A stretch of 64,000 nt of DNA from JACMOY01 sp038322575 (GCA_038322575.1 JBBQGB010000006.1:15990-79989); one strand, 5' to 3'; positions 19,383 through 29,578 are shown, numbered from the stretch's first letter. Made by a program: numbers and translations. Notes: generated from the sequence alone by a model not told the origin.

Positions 19383-20093
19383 TCAGTGACCTGGCGTGTT
19401 CGCAGCGACCTCGCGCATCGATCGGGTCGGGCGCAGCCAGGCACCCTGGACCGGCAGCGCGTCCAGGCGCACGCGGTCCAGCGGCGTGGTGAAGGCGCCG
19501 GGGACGTCCTCGAGGTCGACGAACGTCAGCAGGTCCGACTCCAGCGCGTACCCGGCGACCTCGCCGAACGACAGGACGACGACCTCGGTGCCGGTGCGGG
19601 CGATCGCCTCGAGCGGCCCGGTGAAGTTGCGCCCGTCACCGCTCGCCACGACCAGCCGGGTCAGCCGGTGGGTGCGCGCCCGCTCGTCGATGTGCTCGAG
19701 CATCGCCAGGTCGACGTCGTCGTCGTGGTGCAGCTTGGGCTTGGCGAAGACGGCGTAGCCGAACGAGCGCAGCGCCTCGATCCACCCGCGCATCCCGGTC
19801 GCCGCGCCCGGCGGGACGTTGGTGAACACGCTGCCCTCGACGTCGCGGTCACCGGCGCCGTCGACCAACCAGCGGGCCACGGCGTCGAACCGCGGCCGCG
19901 AGGCGGGCGACGGGCGGGCCCCGATGACGTTCGACAGGGTCATGTCGATGTTGGGCGCGTCCCAGACCAGCAGGTCCAGCGGCTGCAGCTCGGGCCCGGC
20001 CTCGGGCCCGGCCTCGAGCGCGTCCGCGGGCGCGTCCGCGGCGTCGTCCCGCGCGTCGTCCACGATCAGGTCACTGGCGTCCATGCCGGTCAT
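19383..20093 (-). CDS. NYN domain (PIN-like) ribonuclease family protein
   Basis: A 236-aa protein with an NYN/LabA-like PIN fold, a metal-dependent RNase superfamily. The metal-binding acidic residues can be placed: Asp in LLVWDAPNIDM, Asp residues in KLHHDDDVDLAML, and Asp in LVVASGDGRNF. The first 38 residues are a low-complexity Ala/Asp/Glu-rich tail before the fold begins. The substrate RNA is unknown. ATG 20093 is used; ATG 20084 is an alternative. It is divergent from pntAA across 128 nt that contain an inverted repeat. Confidence 0.82.
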   Translation of the reverse strand: MTGMDASDLIVDDARDDAADAPADALEAGPEAGPELQPLDLLVWDAPNIDMTLSNVIGARPSPASRPRFDAVARWLVDGAGDRDVEGSVFTNVPPGAATGMRGWIEALRSFGYAVFAKPKLHHDDDVDLAMLEHIDERARTHRLTRLVVASGDGRNFTGPLEAIARTGTEVVVLSFGEVAGYALESDLLTFVDLEDVPGAFTTPLDRVRLDALPVQGAWLRPTRSMREVAANTPGH

Positions 20094-20127
20094 CGTCGCA
20101 CTGCCCGGTGGTCCACGAAGCGGTCAA

Positions 20128-20169
20128 CGTGAAGGATCGGTCCGGCCAGGGCGGGTCGGATCCTCCACG
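20128..20169. promoter_or_regulatory. Inverted repeat in the NYN/pnt divergent region
   Basis: CGTGAAGGATC (20128-20138) and GATCCTCCACG (20159-20169) are complementary at 10 of 11 positions, with 20 nt between them. It lies 41-94 nt before pntAA and just before the NYN gene. It could be an operator or an RNA hairpin. Confidence 0.35.
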
Positions 20170-20209
20170 CTGATCGGTGCGGCTGTTCGCTCGCGGCCTC
20201 GCCACCCCC

Positions 20210-20215
20210 TAGCGT
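20210..20215 (+). promoter_or_regulatory. -10 box of the pnt operon
   Basis: TAGCGT six bases before ATG 20222. The spacing implies a leaderless transcript. Confidence 0.45.
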
Positions 20216-20221
20216 GCGGCC

Positions 20222-21349
20222 ATGAGGATCGCCGTGGTCGCTGAGACCCGACCGGGTGAGCGCCGCGTCGCCGCCGTCCCCGACACCGTCGCGCTGCTGG
20301 TGCGCCAGGGTCACTCCGTCGTCGTCCAGGCGGGGGCCGGGGCCGGCAGCTGGGTGGACGACGCGGACTACCTGGCCGCGGGGGCCGAGGTCGCCGAGGG
20401 GGACGTGACGGCGGATGCCGACGTCGTGCTGCACGTGCGGCCCCTGCTGCCGGACGACGTCGCCCGGCTGCGCACCGGCGCCGTGACGATCGGGCTGATG
20501 AGCGTCTCGACCGAGCCGGACGGCGTCCGTGCCCTCGCGCAGGCCGGGGTCACCTCGTTCGCGATGGAGCTCGTGCCGCGGATCTCGCGCGCCCAGTCGA
20601 TGGACGCGCTGACCTCGCAGGCGCTGGTGGCGGGGTACCGCTGCGCGCTCGAGGCGGCGATGCGGCTGCCGCGGTTCTTCCCGCTGTTCATGACGGCCGC
20701 GGGCACCGTGCCGCCGGCCAAGGTCCTGGTGCTCGGCGCCGGGGTGGCCGGCCTGCAGGCCATCGCCACGGCCCGGCGCCTGGGCGCGGTCGTCGAGGCG
20801 TACGACGTCCGGCCGGCGTCCGCGGACGAGGTGCGCTCGATGGGAGCGACCTTCGTCGACCTCGGGCTGGACGCCATCGAGGGCGCCGGCGGGTACGCGC
20901 GCGAGCTCGGCGAGGAGCGGGCCCGGCGTCAGGCCGAGCTGCTCGCGCCGTACGTCGCCAAGTCCGACGCGCTCATCACGACCGCCGCGATCCCAGGCCG
21001 ACCTGCACCCCGGTTGGTCGACGCGGGCATGGTCGCCGCCATGCGCCCCGGCTCGGTGGTCGTCGACCTGGCTGCCGACACCGGCGGCAACGTCGAAGGA
21101 TCCGTTGCAGGACAGGAGGTGCAGGTCGGTGGAGTGCGCATCGTCGGCATGCTCGACCCGGCGTCGGCGATGCCGGTGGACGCCAGCCGCCTCTACGCCA
21201 AGAACCTCACGAACCTGCTCGCCCTGATGGTCGGGGACGACGGCGCGCTCGCCGTCGACCTCGCCGACGAGGTGCTGGCCGGGGCGTGCGTCACGCACGA
21301 GGGAGCGGTGCGGCACGAGCCGACCCGCCTGCTGCTGGAAGGGGTCTGA
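20222..21349 (+). CDS. pntAA: NAD(P) transhydrogenase subunit alpha part 1 (PntAA)
   Basis: NAD-binding soluble domain I (375 aa) of the proton-pumping transhydrogenase, which uses the proton gradient to move hydride from NADH to NADP+. It resembles alanine dehydrogenase. The N-terminus IAVVAETRPGERRVAAVPDTV and the Rossmann loop KVLVLGAGVAGLQAIATARRLGA are diagnostic, and EAYDVRPASADEVRSMGA gives the Asp that binds the NAD ribose. The subunit is split from the membrane part, as in many actinobacteria. The stop overlaps the next ATG by 1 nt. Confidence 0.95.
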   Translation: MRIAVVAETRPGERRVAAVPDTVALLVRQGHSVVVQAGAGAGSWVDDADYLAAGAEVAEGDVTADADVVLHVRPLLPDDVARLRTGAVTIGLMSVSTEPDGVRALAQAGVTSFAMELVPRISRAQSMDALTSQALVAGYRCALEAAMRLPRFFPLFMTAAGTVPPAKVLVLGAGVAGLQAIATARRLGAVVEAYDVRPASADEVRSMGATFVDLGLDAIEGAGGYARELGEERARRQAELLAPYVAKSDALITTAAIPGRPAPRLVDAGMVAAMRPGSVVVDLAADTGGNVEGSVAGQEVQVGGVRIVGMLDPASAMPVDASRLYAKNLTNLLALMVGDDGALAVDLADEVLAGACVTHEGAVRHEPTRLLLEGV

Positions 21350-21639
21350 TGGACGGCATCACGCTGCTGACGTTCTTCGTGCTGTCGGTCTTCATCGGCT
21401 TCGAGGTGGTCTCGAAGGTCTCGACCACGCTGCACACGCCGCTGATGAGCGGCGCCAACGCGATCCACGGCGTGATCCTCGTCGGGGCGATCCTCGTCAC
21501 CGGCCGGACCACGTCGACGCTGGGCCTGGTGATGGGCGTGCTGGCCGTCGTGCTCGCGACCGTGAACATGGTCGGCGGCTTCGTCGTCACCGACCGGATG
21601 CTCGAGATGTTCAAGGGCCGTCAGGGGGGACGTCGATGA
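21349..21639 (+). CDS. pntAB: NAD(P) transhydrogenase subunit alpha part 2 (PntAB)
   Basis: Small membrane subunit of 96 aa with three hydrophobic helices, forming part of the proton-conducting domain II. The family motif around helix 2, TPLMSGANAIHGVILVGA, is present. Translation is coupled on both sides: the ATG shares one base with the pntAA stop, and its own stop overlaps the pntB ATG as ATGA. Without it the soluble PntAA domain would have no membrane anchor. Confidence 0.93.
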   Translation: MDGITLLTFFVLSVFIGFEVVSKVSTTLHTPLMSGANAIHGVILVGAILVTGRTTSTLGLVMGVLAVVLATVNMVGGFVVTDRMLEMFKGRQGGRR

Positions 21640-23030
21640 ACCTGTTGTCTCCCAACGTCTCGGCGATCGGCTACCTGCTCGCAGCAGTCTGCTTCATCCT
21701 CGCGCTGAAGGGTCTGTCGTCGCCCGCGTCGGCACGACGCGGCAACCTGATCGGTGCCGGCGGTGCGGTCCTCGCGGTCCTCGTGGCCTTCCTGTCCGAG
21801 GACCTGCACCACGTGCCGCTGATCCTGCTGGCGATCGGCGTCGGCTCGGCGGTCGGCGTCCCCGCGGCGCGCCGGGTCGCCATGACCCAGATGCCGCAGC
21901 TGGTCGCGCTGTTCAACGGCGTGGGTGGCGGGGCGGCTGCGCTGGTCGCTGCGCTCGAGCTCACCGAGCACGGCGACCCGGGCGCCATCGCTGCAGCGGC
22001 CGGCGCGTTCACGATCCTGGTCGGGTGCGTGTCGTTCTCGGGCTCGGTGGTCACCTTCGCCAAGCTGCAGGAGCTGATGACCACCCGCCCGGTCACGTTC
22101 CCCGGCGGGCCGTTCCTGTTCGGGGGGTCGCTGCTGCTCGGCGTGGCGCTGGCGGTCGGGATCGTCGTCCAGGGGGCCGGTGGCACGCCGTCGGTGCTGC
22201 TGCTCGTGCTGCTCGCGCTGGTGGCGCTCGTGGTCGGCGTCCTGTTCGTGCTGCCGGTGGGCGGCGCCGACGTCCCCATCGTCATCTCGCTGCTCAACGC
22301 CTTCACGGGGTTGACGGTCGCGGCCAGCGGCTACGTCCTCGGCAACACCCTGCTGCTCGTGGCCGGCACGCTGGTCGGTGCGAGCGGCACCATCTTGACC
22401 CGGCTGATGGCAGCGGCGATGGGACGGCCGCTGACCAGCACGCTGTTCGGTGCGTTCCGCGCCAGCACGGCGGTCGCGGCCGTGGCCGGTGACGAGCGTC
22501 CGGTGCGCTCGGGAAGCGCCGAGGACGTCGCGATCCTGCTCGGGTACGCGCGCAAGGTCGTCATCGTGCCCGGGTACGGGCTCGCCGTCGCGCAGGCGCA
22601 GCACACGATCCGCGAGCTGGCCGAGCTGCTGGAAGGCCGTGGCGTCGAGGTGCTGTACGGCATCCACCCGGTGGCCGGCCGGATGCCGGGGCACATGAAC
22701 GTGCTGCTCGCCGAGGCGAACGTGCCGTACGAGGTGCTCAAGGAGATGGACGAGGTCAACCCGCAGCTGCGCACCGCGGACGTCGCGCTGGTCGTCGGCG
22801 CCAACGACGTGGTGAACCCGGCGGCCAAGACCACGCCCGGCGCGCCGATCTACGGCATGCCGATCCTCGAGGTCGACCAGGCGCAGCAGGTCGTGTTCCT
22901 CAAGCGCTCGATGCGGCCCGGGTTCGCCGGGATCGAGAACGAGCTGCTGTACGACCCCAAGACCCTGATGCTGTTCGGGGACGCCAAGGACTCGCTCAGC
23001 GCCGTCGTCTCGGCGGTCAAGACGCTCTAG
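21636..23030 (+). CDS. pntB: NAD(P) transhydrogenase subunit beta (PntB)
   Basis: A 464-aa subunit with about eight to nine membrane helices (domain II), then a cytoplasmic NADP-binding domain III. The domain III hallmarks are VVIVPGYGLAVAQAQH (the inverted Rossmann loop), GIHPVAGRMPGHMNVLLAEA, VVGANDVVNPAA and the closing KRSM block that binds the NADP phosphate. Domain II contains GLTVAASGYVLGN. Full length for the family. It is the last gene of the pnt operon. Confidence 0.95.
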   Translation: MNLLSPNVSAIGYLLAAVCFILALKGLSSPASARRGNLIGAGGAVLAVLVAFLSEDLHHVPLILLAIGVGSAVGVPAARRVAMTQMPQLVALFNGVGGGAAALVAALELTEHGDPGAIAAAAGAFTILVGCVSFSGSVVTFAKLQELMTTRPVTFPGGPFLFGGSLLLGVALAVGIVVQGAGGTPSVLLLVLLALVALVVGVLFVLPVGGADVPIVISLLNAFTGLTVAASGYVLGNTLLLVAGTLVGASGTILTRLMAAAMGRPLTSTLFGAFRASTAVAAVAGDERPVRSGSAEDVAILLGYARKVVIVPGYGLAVAQAQHTIRELAELLEGRGVEVLYGIHPVAGRMPGHMNVLLAEANVPYEVLKEMDEVNPQLRTADVALVVGANDVVNPAAKTTPGAPIYGMPILEVDQAQQVVFLKRSMRPGFAGIENELLYDPKTLMLFGDAKDSLSAVVSAVKTL

Positions 23031-23033
23031 CAG

Positions 23034-23039
23034 TAGCCT
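23034..23039 (+). promoter_or_regulatory. -10 box of the plsC-type gene
   Basis: TAGCCT six bases before GTG 23046, only 3 nt after the pntB stop. This suggests the acyltransferase has its own leaderless promoter. Confidence 0.4.
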
Positions 23040-23045
23040 GCGCCG

Positions 23046-23795
23046 GTGGTCGAACTCGTGTACGCCCCCGTCGTCGCCCTGTGCCGGACGGCGTTCCGCG
23101 CGCTCGGCATGACGGTGACCGTCACCGGCGCCGACCGCATCCCGGCCACCGGCGGCGCCGTGCTGGCGAGCAACCACGTGAGCTACCTGGACTTCATCCT
23201 CGCCGGGCTCGCGGGGGTGCACGCCAAGCGCTACGTGCGGTTCATGGCCAAGCAGGGCGTCTTTGACAACGCGGTCGCCGGGCCGCTGATGCGCGGCATG
23301 AAGCACATCCCGGTCGACCGCGAGGCTGGCTCGACCTCGTTCCGCAGCGCCCTCGCGGCGCTGAAGCGGGGCGAGATCGTCGGGATCTTCCCCGAGGCGA
23401 CGATCAGCCGCTCGTTCACCGTCAAGGAGCTCAAGTCCGGCGCCGTGCGGCTCGCCCAGGCGTCGGGGACGCCGCTGATCCCGGTGACGGTGTGGGGTGG
23501 GCAGCGGATGTTCAGCAAGGGTGTGCCGCGTCAGCTCACCCGGCGCGGCACCCACGTCCTGATCGACGTCGGCGAGCCGATCCCGGTGCCCAAGGGCGCC
23601 GACGGGCAGGCCCTGGCGAGCCAGCTGCGCGCCACGCTGCAGACGATGCTCGAGGCCCAGCAGCGACGTACCCCCGAGCAGCCGCGCGCCGGCGAGGACG
23701 CCTGGTGGCACCCCGCGCACCTCGGCGGCAGCGCCCCCACCCCCGAGCAGGCGACCGCCCTGGACGCCGCCGCCCGCCGTCCCCCTGCCACCTGA
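23046..23795 (+). CDS. 1-acyl-sn-glycerol-3-phosphate acyltransferase (PlsC family)
   Basis: Membrane-associated acyltransferase of 249 aa, probably adding the second acyl chain in phosphatidic acid synthesis. Seen: the catalytic H(X)4D in SNHVSYLD, the GVFDNAVAGPLMRGMKHIPV block, VDREAG, the IFPEATISRSF substrate motif, and LIPVTVWG. The C-terminal 40 residues are Pro/Ala-rich and vary in the family. The GTG at 23046 lies six bases after a TANNNT box. It converges on the PH-domain gene. Confidence 0.85.
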   Translation: MVELVYAPVVALCRTAFRALGMTVTVTGADRIPATGGAVLASNHVSYLDFILAGLAGVHAKRYVRFMAKQGVFDNAVAGPLMRGMKHIPVDREAGSTSFRSALAALKRGEIVGIFPEATISRSFTVKELKSGAVRLAQASGTPLIPVTVWGGQRMFSKGVPRQLTRRGTHVLIDVGEPIPVPKGADGQALASQLRATLQTMLEAQQRRTPEQPRAGEDAWWHPAHLGGSAPTPEQATALDAAARRPPAT

Positions 23796-23801
23796 CCGCC
23801 C

Positions 23802-23883
23802 CTCAACCCCGCACTTGCGTCACTAACTGACGCGGCCCGCGCAGGGGCCGTCCGCAGATAGTGCTGCAAGTGCGGAGTTGGGG
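23802..23883. repeat. Structured palindromic element between convergent genes
   Basis: Left arm 23802-23818 and right arm 23866-23883 are nearly complementary (15 of 17). Inside lies a perfect smaller hairpin, GCGTCA/TGACGC (23817-23833). The whole gap between plsC and the PH-domain gene is taken up by this foldable sequence. It may act as a two-way terminator. It is not similar to the TTCCTCC palindrome family at 40, 43 and 53 kb. Confidence 0.6.
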
Positions 23884-23913
23884 CTAGGGGGGCGGGGCGG
23901 GGTGGGACCGGGG

Positions 23914-24468
23914 TCAGTCGTCGCGGTTGCTGCGGCTGCGCCGGCGCCGGCTGGAGGCCACGCCCTCGGGGCCGAAGAGCTCGTTCGAGAGCACCTCGAA
24001 CAGCGTGCGCGAGTCCGGCAGGAAGCTCACGGTGCGCAGCGCCTGGTCCTGGCCGGCGGACTCGAACACGAACTCGCCGTAGCCGATCAGCCGGCCCAGC
24101 GGTGAGACGTTGTACGACATGTCCGTCACCTTGGCGAGCGGCATGATCGCGACCCGCCGGGTCAGCAGGCCGTAGGTGAGCAGCAGCCGCTCGTCGGTGA
24201 CGACGAACCAGTCCTGCGAGCGCTCGACGACCTTCCAGATCATCCGGGCGAGCAGCGCCAGCCAGCCCAGCCACAGCACGTCCCGGACGAACGGCACCCC
24301 CTGCGGCAGCCGGACGTCGGCACCGGCCGCGAGCACGAGGCCGACCGCGGCGCTGATGACCGGCTCGGCCACCACGACCCAGTGCCGCCGCACGGTGATG
24401 ACGGCCTGCTCGCTGGGCAGCAGGTAGCGCTGGACCCTGGCCAGACCCTCGGGCGTCAGGGCCGGCAC
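23914..24468 (-). CDS. PH domain-containing membrane protein
   Basis: A 184-aa protein with a bacterial pleckstrin-homology (bPH2) domain. Two hydrophobic segments (VVAEPVISAAVGLVLAAG and DVLWLGWLALLARMIW) span residues 30-80. Then comes the PH core WFVVTDERLLLTYGLLTRRV with IMPLAKVTDMSYNVSPLG. It ends in a very basic stretch, SRRRRSRSN. Function is unknown; relatives are inner-membrane proteins. The GTG at 24468 lies 4 nt after the stop of the 55-residue membrane protein, with AAGGG upstream, so the two are probably one operon. Confidence 0.82.
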   Translation of the reverse strand: MPALTPEGLARVQRYLLPSEQAVITVRRHWVVVAEPVISAAVGLVLAAGADVRLPQGVPFVRDVLWLGWLALLARMIWKVVERSQDWFVVTDERLLLTYGLLTRRVAIMPLAKVTDMSYNVSPLGRLIGYGEFVFESAGQDQALRTVSFLPDSRTLFEVLSNELFGPEGVASSRRRRSRSNRDD

Positions 24469-24472
24469 CGGG

Positions 24473-24640
24473 CTAGCCCTTCAGCAGCGCGTCGAAGAAG
24501 GCGGCGACGGCGCCCAACCCCGACACGATCCCGTCCCAGGCGGCGCGCACGATGCTGGCGGCCTGGTCGGGTGAGCGGAAGACCGCGTAGACGAAGAACG
24601 CGACGAGCAGCCAGATCACGGCTCGCTTCAGTCGGCTCAT
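24473..24640 (-). CDS. Small single-pass membrane protein (55 aa)
   Basis: A short conserved-looking protein. It opens MSRLKRAVIWLLVAFFVYAV, a basic tip then one hydrophobic helix. RSPDQAASIVRAAWDGI follows, and it ends AFFDALLKG in an amphipathic helix. The ATG at 24640 has a strong GGGAGGTGA ribosome binding site (six bases before it), good evidence that it is translated. It precedes the PH-domain gene with a 4-nt gap. I infer a partner or accessory of that protein; no function is known to me. Confidence 0.75.
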   Translation of the reverse strand: MSRLKRAVIWLLVAFFVYAVFRSPDQAASIVRAAWDGIVSGLGAVAAFFDALLKG

Positions 24641-24661
24641 GCGTCACCTCCCTGGTGGTGC

Positions 24662-24678
24662 CGGGGCGGGATGCCCCG
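24662..24678 (-). terminator. Hairpin after upp
   Basis: CGGGGC/GCCCCG with a 5-nt loop, 47 nt after the upp stop on the minus strand. A plausible intrinsic terminator without a T-run. Confidence 0.35.
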
Positions 24679-24724
24679 CACGATCTTCCCGGGCGCGCGG
24701 GCGGCGGCGGGGGAGGCGCGCCGG

Positions 24725-25363
24725 TCAGACGACGCCGTAGAGCCGGTCGCCGGCGTCGCCGAGGCCCGGGACGATGTAGCCGAGCTCGTTGAGCCGCTCG
24801 TCCATCGCCGCCGTGACGACGGTGACGGGCACGGCCAGGTCGGCGAGCTCGCGCTCGAGGTGGTCGACCCCCTCGGGTGCGGTGAGCAGGCAGATCACGG
24901 TGATGTCGTCGGCGCCGCGGTCGACCAGGAACCGCACGGCGGCGGCGAGGGTGCCGCCCGTGGCCAGCATCGGGTCGAGGACATAGCACTGGCGCCCCGA
25001 CAGGTCGTCCGGCAGCCGGGTCGCGTACGTGGTGGCGGTCAGGGTGGTCTCGTCGCGCACCATGCCGAGGAACCCCACCTCGGCGGTGGGCAGCAGGCGC
25101 ATCATCCCGTCGAGCATCCCGAGGCCGGCCCGCAGGATCGGCACCACCAGCGGCTTGGGCGACGACAGCCGGACGCCGGTCGCCGGGCCCACGGGGGTGC
25201 GCACCTGGATCGGCGCGACCCGCACGTCGCGGGTGGCCTCGTAGGCGAGGAGCGTGACGAGCTCGTCGGCGAGGCGGCGGAAGGTCGGCGAGTCGGTGCC
25301 CTCGTCGCGCAGGGCGGTGAGCTTGTGGGCCACCAGCGGGTGGTCGGCGACGTGGACGCGCAT
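24725..25363 (-). CDS. upp: Uracil phosphoribosyltransferase
   Basis: Salvages uracil with PRPP to give UMP. At 212 aa it has the normal length. Visible are VVPILRAGLGMLDGM (the PRPP-binding region of the family), VLDPMLATGGT (the classic PRPP loop) and the uracil-binding C-terminus GYIVPGLGDAGDR. The ATG at 25363 is preferred over a start 17 codons upstream, because MRVHVADHPLVAHKLT is the usual N-terminus. It is divergent from the TadA-associated gene. Confidence 0.95.
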   Translation of the reverse strand: MRVHVADHPLVAHKLTALRDEGTDSPTFRRLADELVTLLAYEATRDVRVAPIQVRTPVGPATGVRLSSPKPLVVPILRAGLGMLDGMMRLLPTAEVGFLGMVRDETTLTATTYATRLPDDLSGRQCYVLDPMLATGGTLAAAVRFLVDRGADDITVICLLTAPEGVDHLERELADLAVPVTVVTAAMDERLNELGYIVPGLGDAGDRLYGVV

Positions 25364-25448
25364 GCCGCGCAACCTACCGCTGCCGGTGCTCGCGACGGGA
25401 CCTGCGGACCCCATGACGGGGGTGACCCGGCCGTGCCACCATGGCGCC

Positions 25449-26108
25449 GTGGCCTACTTCACCGCGGTGATCGCGCGCAGCGGGACGGACTGGCGCGCGG
25501 TCGACGTGGACGTCGAGGACGCCGAGACCCTCGACGAGCTGGCCGAGCTGCTGAAGGCGGCCCGCCGCGACGGGCCGGTGCTGGCGGTGCTCGAGCGCGA
25601 GGACGACTGGTTCGCGCTCGTCCGCGTCGACGGGGACGACGACGACGCGCGCAGCTTCGTCAGCGACCTGGCCGCCACCGAGGGCGGTCACTACGGTCCG
25701 CTGCTGGCGCCGGTGGGTGACCTCGACCTGGCCGAGTACGCCCACCTGCGGACTCCGCCCGCGGCCAACGGTGTCGAGCCCGCGGCCGACGTCGCGCCGT
25801 ACGCCGTGGACGACCCGCTCGAGACCGATGCCGTTGCGGCCGACGAGGCCGCGCCGGACGCCGGCTCCGACCACGACGCCGCCGATGACGGGGACGACGG
25901 CGACGAGCCTGCGCCGGACGTCGAGGAGCCGGCGTCCGGCGTCGCCCCGGCGCCGTGGGCCGGTGACCCCGGGCTGCTGGACGACGTGGGGGTCGCGGCC
26001 CACGAGCTGGTCGAGCTGGTCGACGCGGGCGAGGGCGACCCGGCCTCGGTCATCGCCACCCTCGGCGAGCGGTGCGGCTTCGACGACCTGCTCGACGCCC
26101 TGCGGTGA
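25449..26108 (+). CDS. tRNA adenosine deaminase-associated protein
   Basis: A 219-aa acidic protein found next to tadA in many actinobacteria. The N-terminus AYFTAVIARSGTDWRAVDVD and the helix TLDELAELLKAARRDGPVL are the conserved part. A strongly acidic, Ala/Pro-rich linker occupies roughly residues 110-175. A conserved tail (VAAHELVELVDAGEGDPASV, then ERCGFDDLLDAL) closes it. It probably assists or regulates TadA, but no activity is established that I know of. GTG 25449 is chosen because it matches the family N-terminus; the nearby ATG 25441 is out of frame. Confidence 0.83.
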   Translation: MAYFTAVIARSGTDWRAVDVDVEDAETLDELAELLKAARRDGPVLAVLEREDDWFALVRVDGDDDDARSFVSDLAATEGGHYGPLLAPVGDLDLAEYAHLRTPPAANGVEPAADVAPYAVDDPLETDAVAADEAAPDAGSDHDAADDGDDGDEPAPDVEEPASGVAPAPWAGDPGLLDDVGVAAHELVELVDAGEGDPASVIATLGERCGFDDLLDALR

Positions 26109-26121
26109 CCACGGCTCGCCC

Positions 26122-26583
26122 GTGCTGAGCCGGTACGACGACTGGATGGGTCTGGCGATCGAGCAGGCGGGGCTGGCGCCGGCGACGGGGGACGTGCCGG
26201 TGGGCGCGGTCGTCCTGAGCCCCGACGGCGAGGTGCTGGGTGCCGCGGCCAACCGGCGCGAGGCGGACGGCGACCCCACGGCCCACGCCGAGGTGCTCGC
26301 ACTGCGGGCGGCGGCGGCGTCCCTGGGCTCGTGGCGGCTGGAGGGGTGCACCCTCGCGGTGACGCTGGAACCGTGCGCGATGTGCGCCGGTGCGCTGGTG
26401 CTCGCCCGGGTCGCGCGCGTCGTCCTGGGAGCGTGGGACCCCAAGGCGGGCGCGACCGGGTCGGTCTGGGACCTGGTGCGCGACCGGCGGGTGAACCACC
26501 GGGTCGAGGTCGTCGGCGGTGTCCGAGAGGCCGAGTGCAGCGCGCTCCTGACCGATTTCTTCGCCGGCCACCGGCTCGGGTAA
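26122..26583 (+). CDS. tadA: tRNA-specific adenosine deaminase TadA
   Basis: Converts adenosine-34 to inosine in tRNA-Arg(ACG), widening codon reading. At 153 aa it has the cytidine-deaminase fold with the zinc-binding and catalytic motif HAEVLAL (His ligand and catalytic Glu) and PCAMCAGAL (two Cys ligands). GDVPVGAVVL is the conserved strand in front. The GTG at 26122 lies 13 nt after the stop of the associated gene. ATG 26146 would remove part of the first helix. tRNA-Ser follows 10 nt after its stop. Confidence 0.93.
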   Translation: MLSRYDDWMGLAIEQAGLAPATGDVPVGAVVLSPDGEVLGAAANRREADGDPTAHAEVLALRAAAASLGSWRLEGCTLAVTLEPCAMCAGALVLARVARVVLGAWDPKAGATGSVWDLVRDRRVNHRVEVVGGVREAECSALLTDFFAGHRLG

Positions 26584-26593
26584 CCTTCGTCGC

Positions 26594-26680
26594 GGTGGCG
26601 TGTCCGAGCGGCCTAAGGAGCACGCCTCGAAAGCGTGTGTGGGGGAGACTCCACCGTGGGTTCAAATCCCACCGCCACCG
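26594..26680 (+). tRNA. tRNA-Ser(CGA)
   Basis: An 87-nt class II tRNA with a long variable arm. The acceptor stem pairs GGTGGCG with CGCCACC, and G at 26680 is the serine discriminator. The anticodon loop CTCGAAA gives anticodon CGA, reading UCG. The T-loop GTTCAAATC is canonical. CCA is encoded at 26681-26683. Confidence 0.95.
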
Positions 26681-26777
26681 CCATGTGATGTCTCAGGACA
26701 TCGGCACAGCCCGGACCCGCAGCTGCGGGTTCGGGCTCACTGCTGTCCGGAGGGTCAGAGGTACCGCCGTGCAGACC

Positions 26778-26797
26778 GCACCTTGTGGCGAAGGTGC
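26778..26797. repeat. Third copy of the short palindromic repeat (inverse orientation)
   Basis: GCACCTTGTGGCGAAGGTGC is the reverse complement of the consensus of the two copies at 11930-11993. It has a 7-bp stem with a 6-nt loop. It lies in the 205-nt gap between tRNA-Ser and the katG terminator; the rest of that gap holds nothing I recognise. Confidence 0.5.
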
Positions 26798-26828
26798 GGG
26801 TGGGCGGCACCCGGCACGGCCACGAGGG

Positions 26829-26877
26829 ACGACGAAGCCCCCGCTCCCAACTGCAGTGGGTGCGGGGGCTTCGTCGT
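26829..26877. terminator. Strong bidirectional terminator between tRNA-Ser and katG
   Basis: A perfect 16-bp inverted repeat: 26829-26844 pairs with 26862-26877 around a 17-nt loop. The base of the stem reads ACGACGAAGCCCCCGC. It ends 11 nt after the katG stop on the minus strand and would also stop read-through from the tRNA. Confidence 0.8.
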
Positions 26878-26888
26878 GAGGGGTGGGG

Positions 26889-29113
<2,225 letters not shown>

Positions 29114-29117
<4 letters not shown>

Positions 29118-29572
29118 GAGGTTCCTTCCGGGTGGGTCAGGGGTTGGGCGGCAGCGGTGGAGCAGGGCAGGCACAGGCCCCAGTAGGTGACCTCGGCCTC
29201 GTCGATGACGAAGCCGTGGTCCTGCGAGGCGGTCAGGCACGGGGTGTCGCCGACCGCGCAGTCGACGTCGGCGATGTCGCCGCACGAGCGGCAGACGACG
29301 TGGTGGTGGTTGTCGGCGACGCGGGACTCGTAGCGGGCCACCGACCCCGCGGGTTCGATCCGTCGCACCAGGCGGGCGGCGGTCAGGGCGCGCAGGACGT
29401 CGTACACGGCCTGGTGCGAGACCTCGCCCAGCTCGGCGCGCACGGTGGTGATGATCGACTCGGTGTCGGCGTGCGGATGGGACCGGACCGCGCCCAGCAC
29501 CGCGACCCGCTGACGGGTCACCTTCAGGTCGGCCGCCCGCAGCGAGCGCTCGAGATCCGATGACGTGGGCAC
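29114..29572 (-). CDS. furA: Fur-family redox regulator FurA
   Basis: Represses its own promoter and katG; peroxide relieves repression in mycobacteria. It has 152 aa with DNA-binding winged helix LKVTRQRVAVLGAV and SHQAVYDVLRALT. The metal sites are in SRVADNHHHVVCRSCGDIAD and DVDC, with the late CLPC pair. I chose GTG 29572 over ATG 29593: it gives the usual FurA N-terminal length and sits six bases after a good -10, as expected for the leaderless mRNA reported for mycobacterial furA. The stop overlaps the katG ATG by 4 nt. Confidence 0.92.
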
Positions 29573-29578
29573 CTGGTC

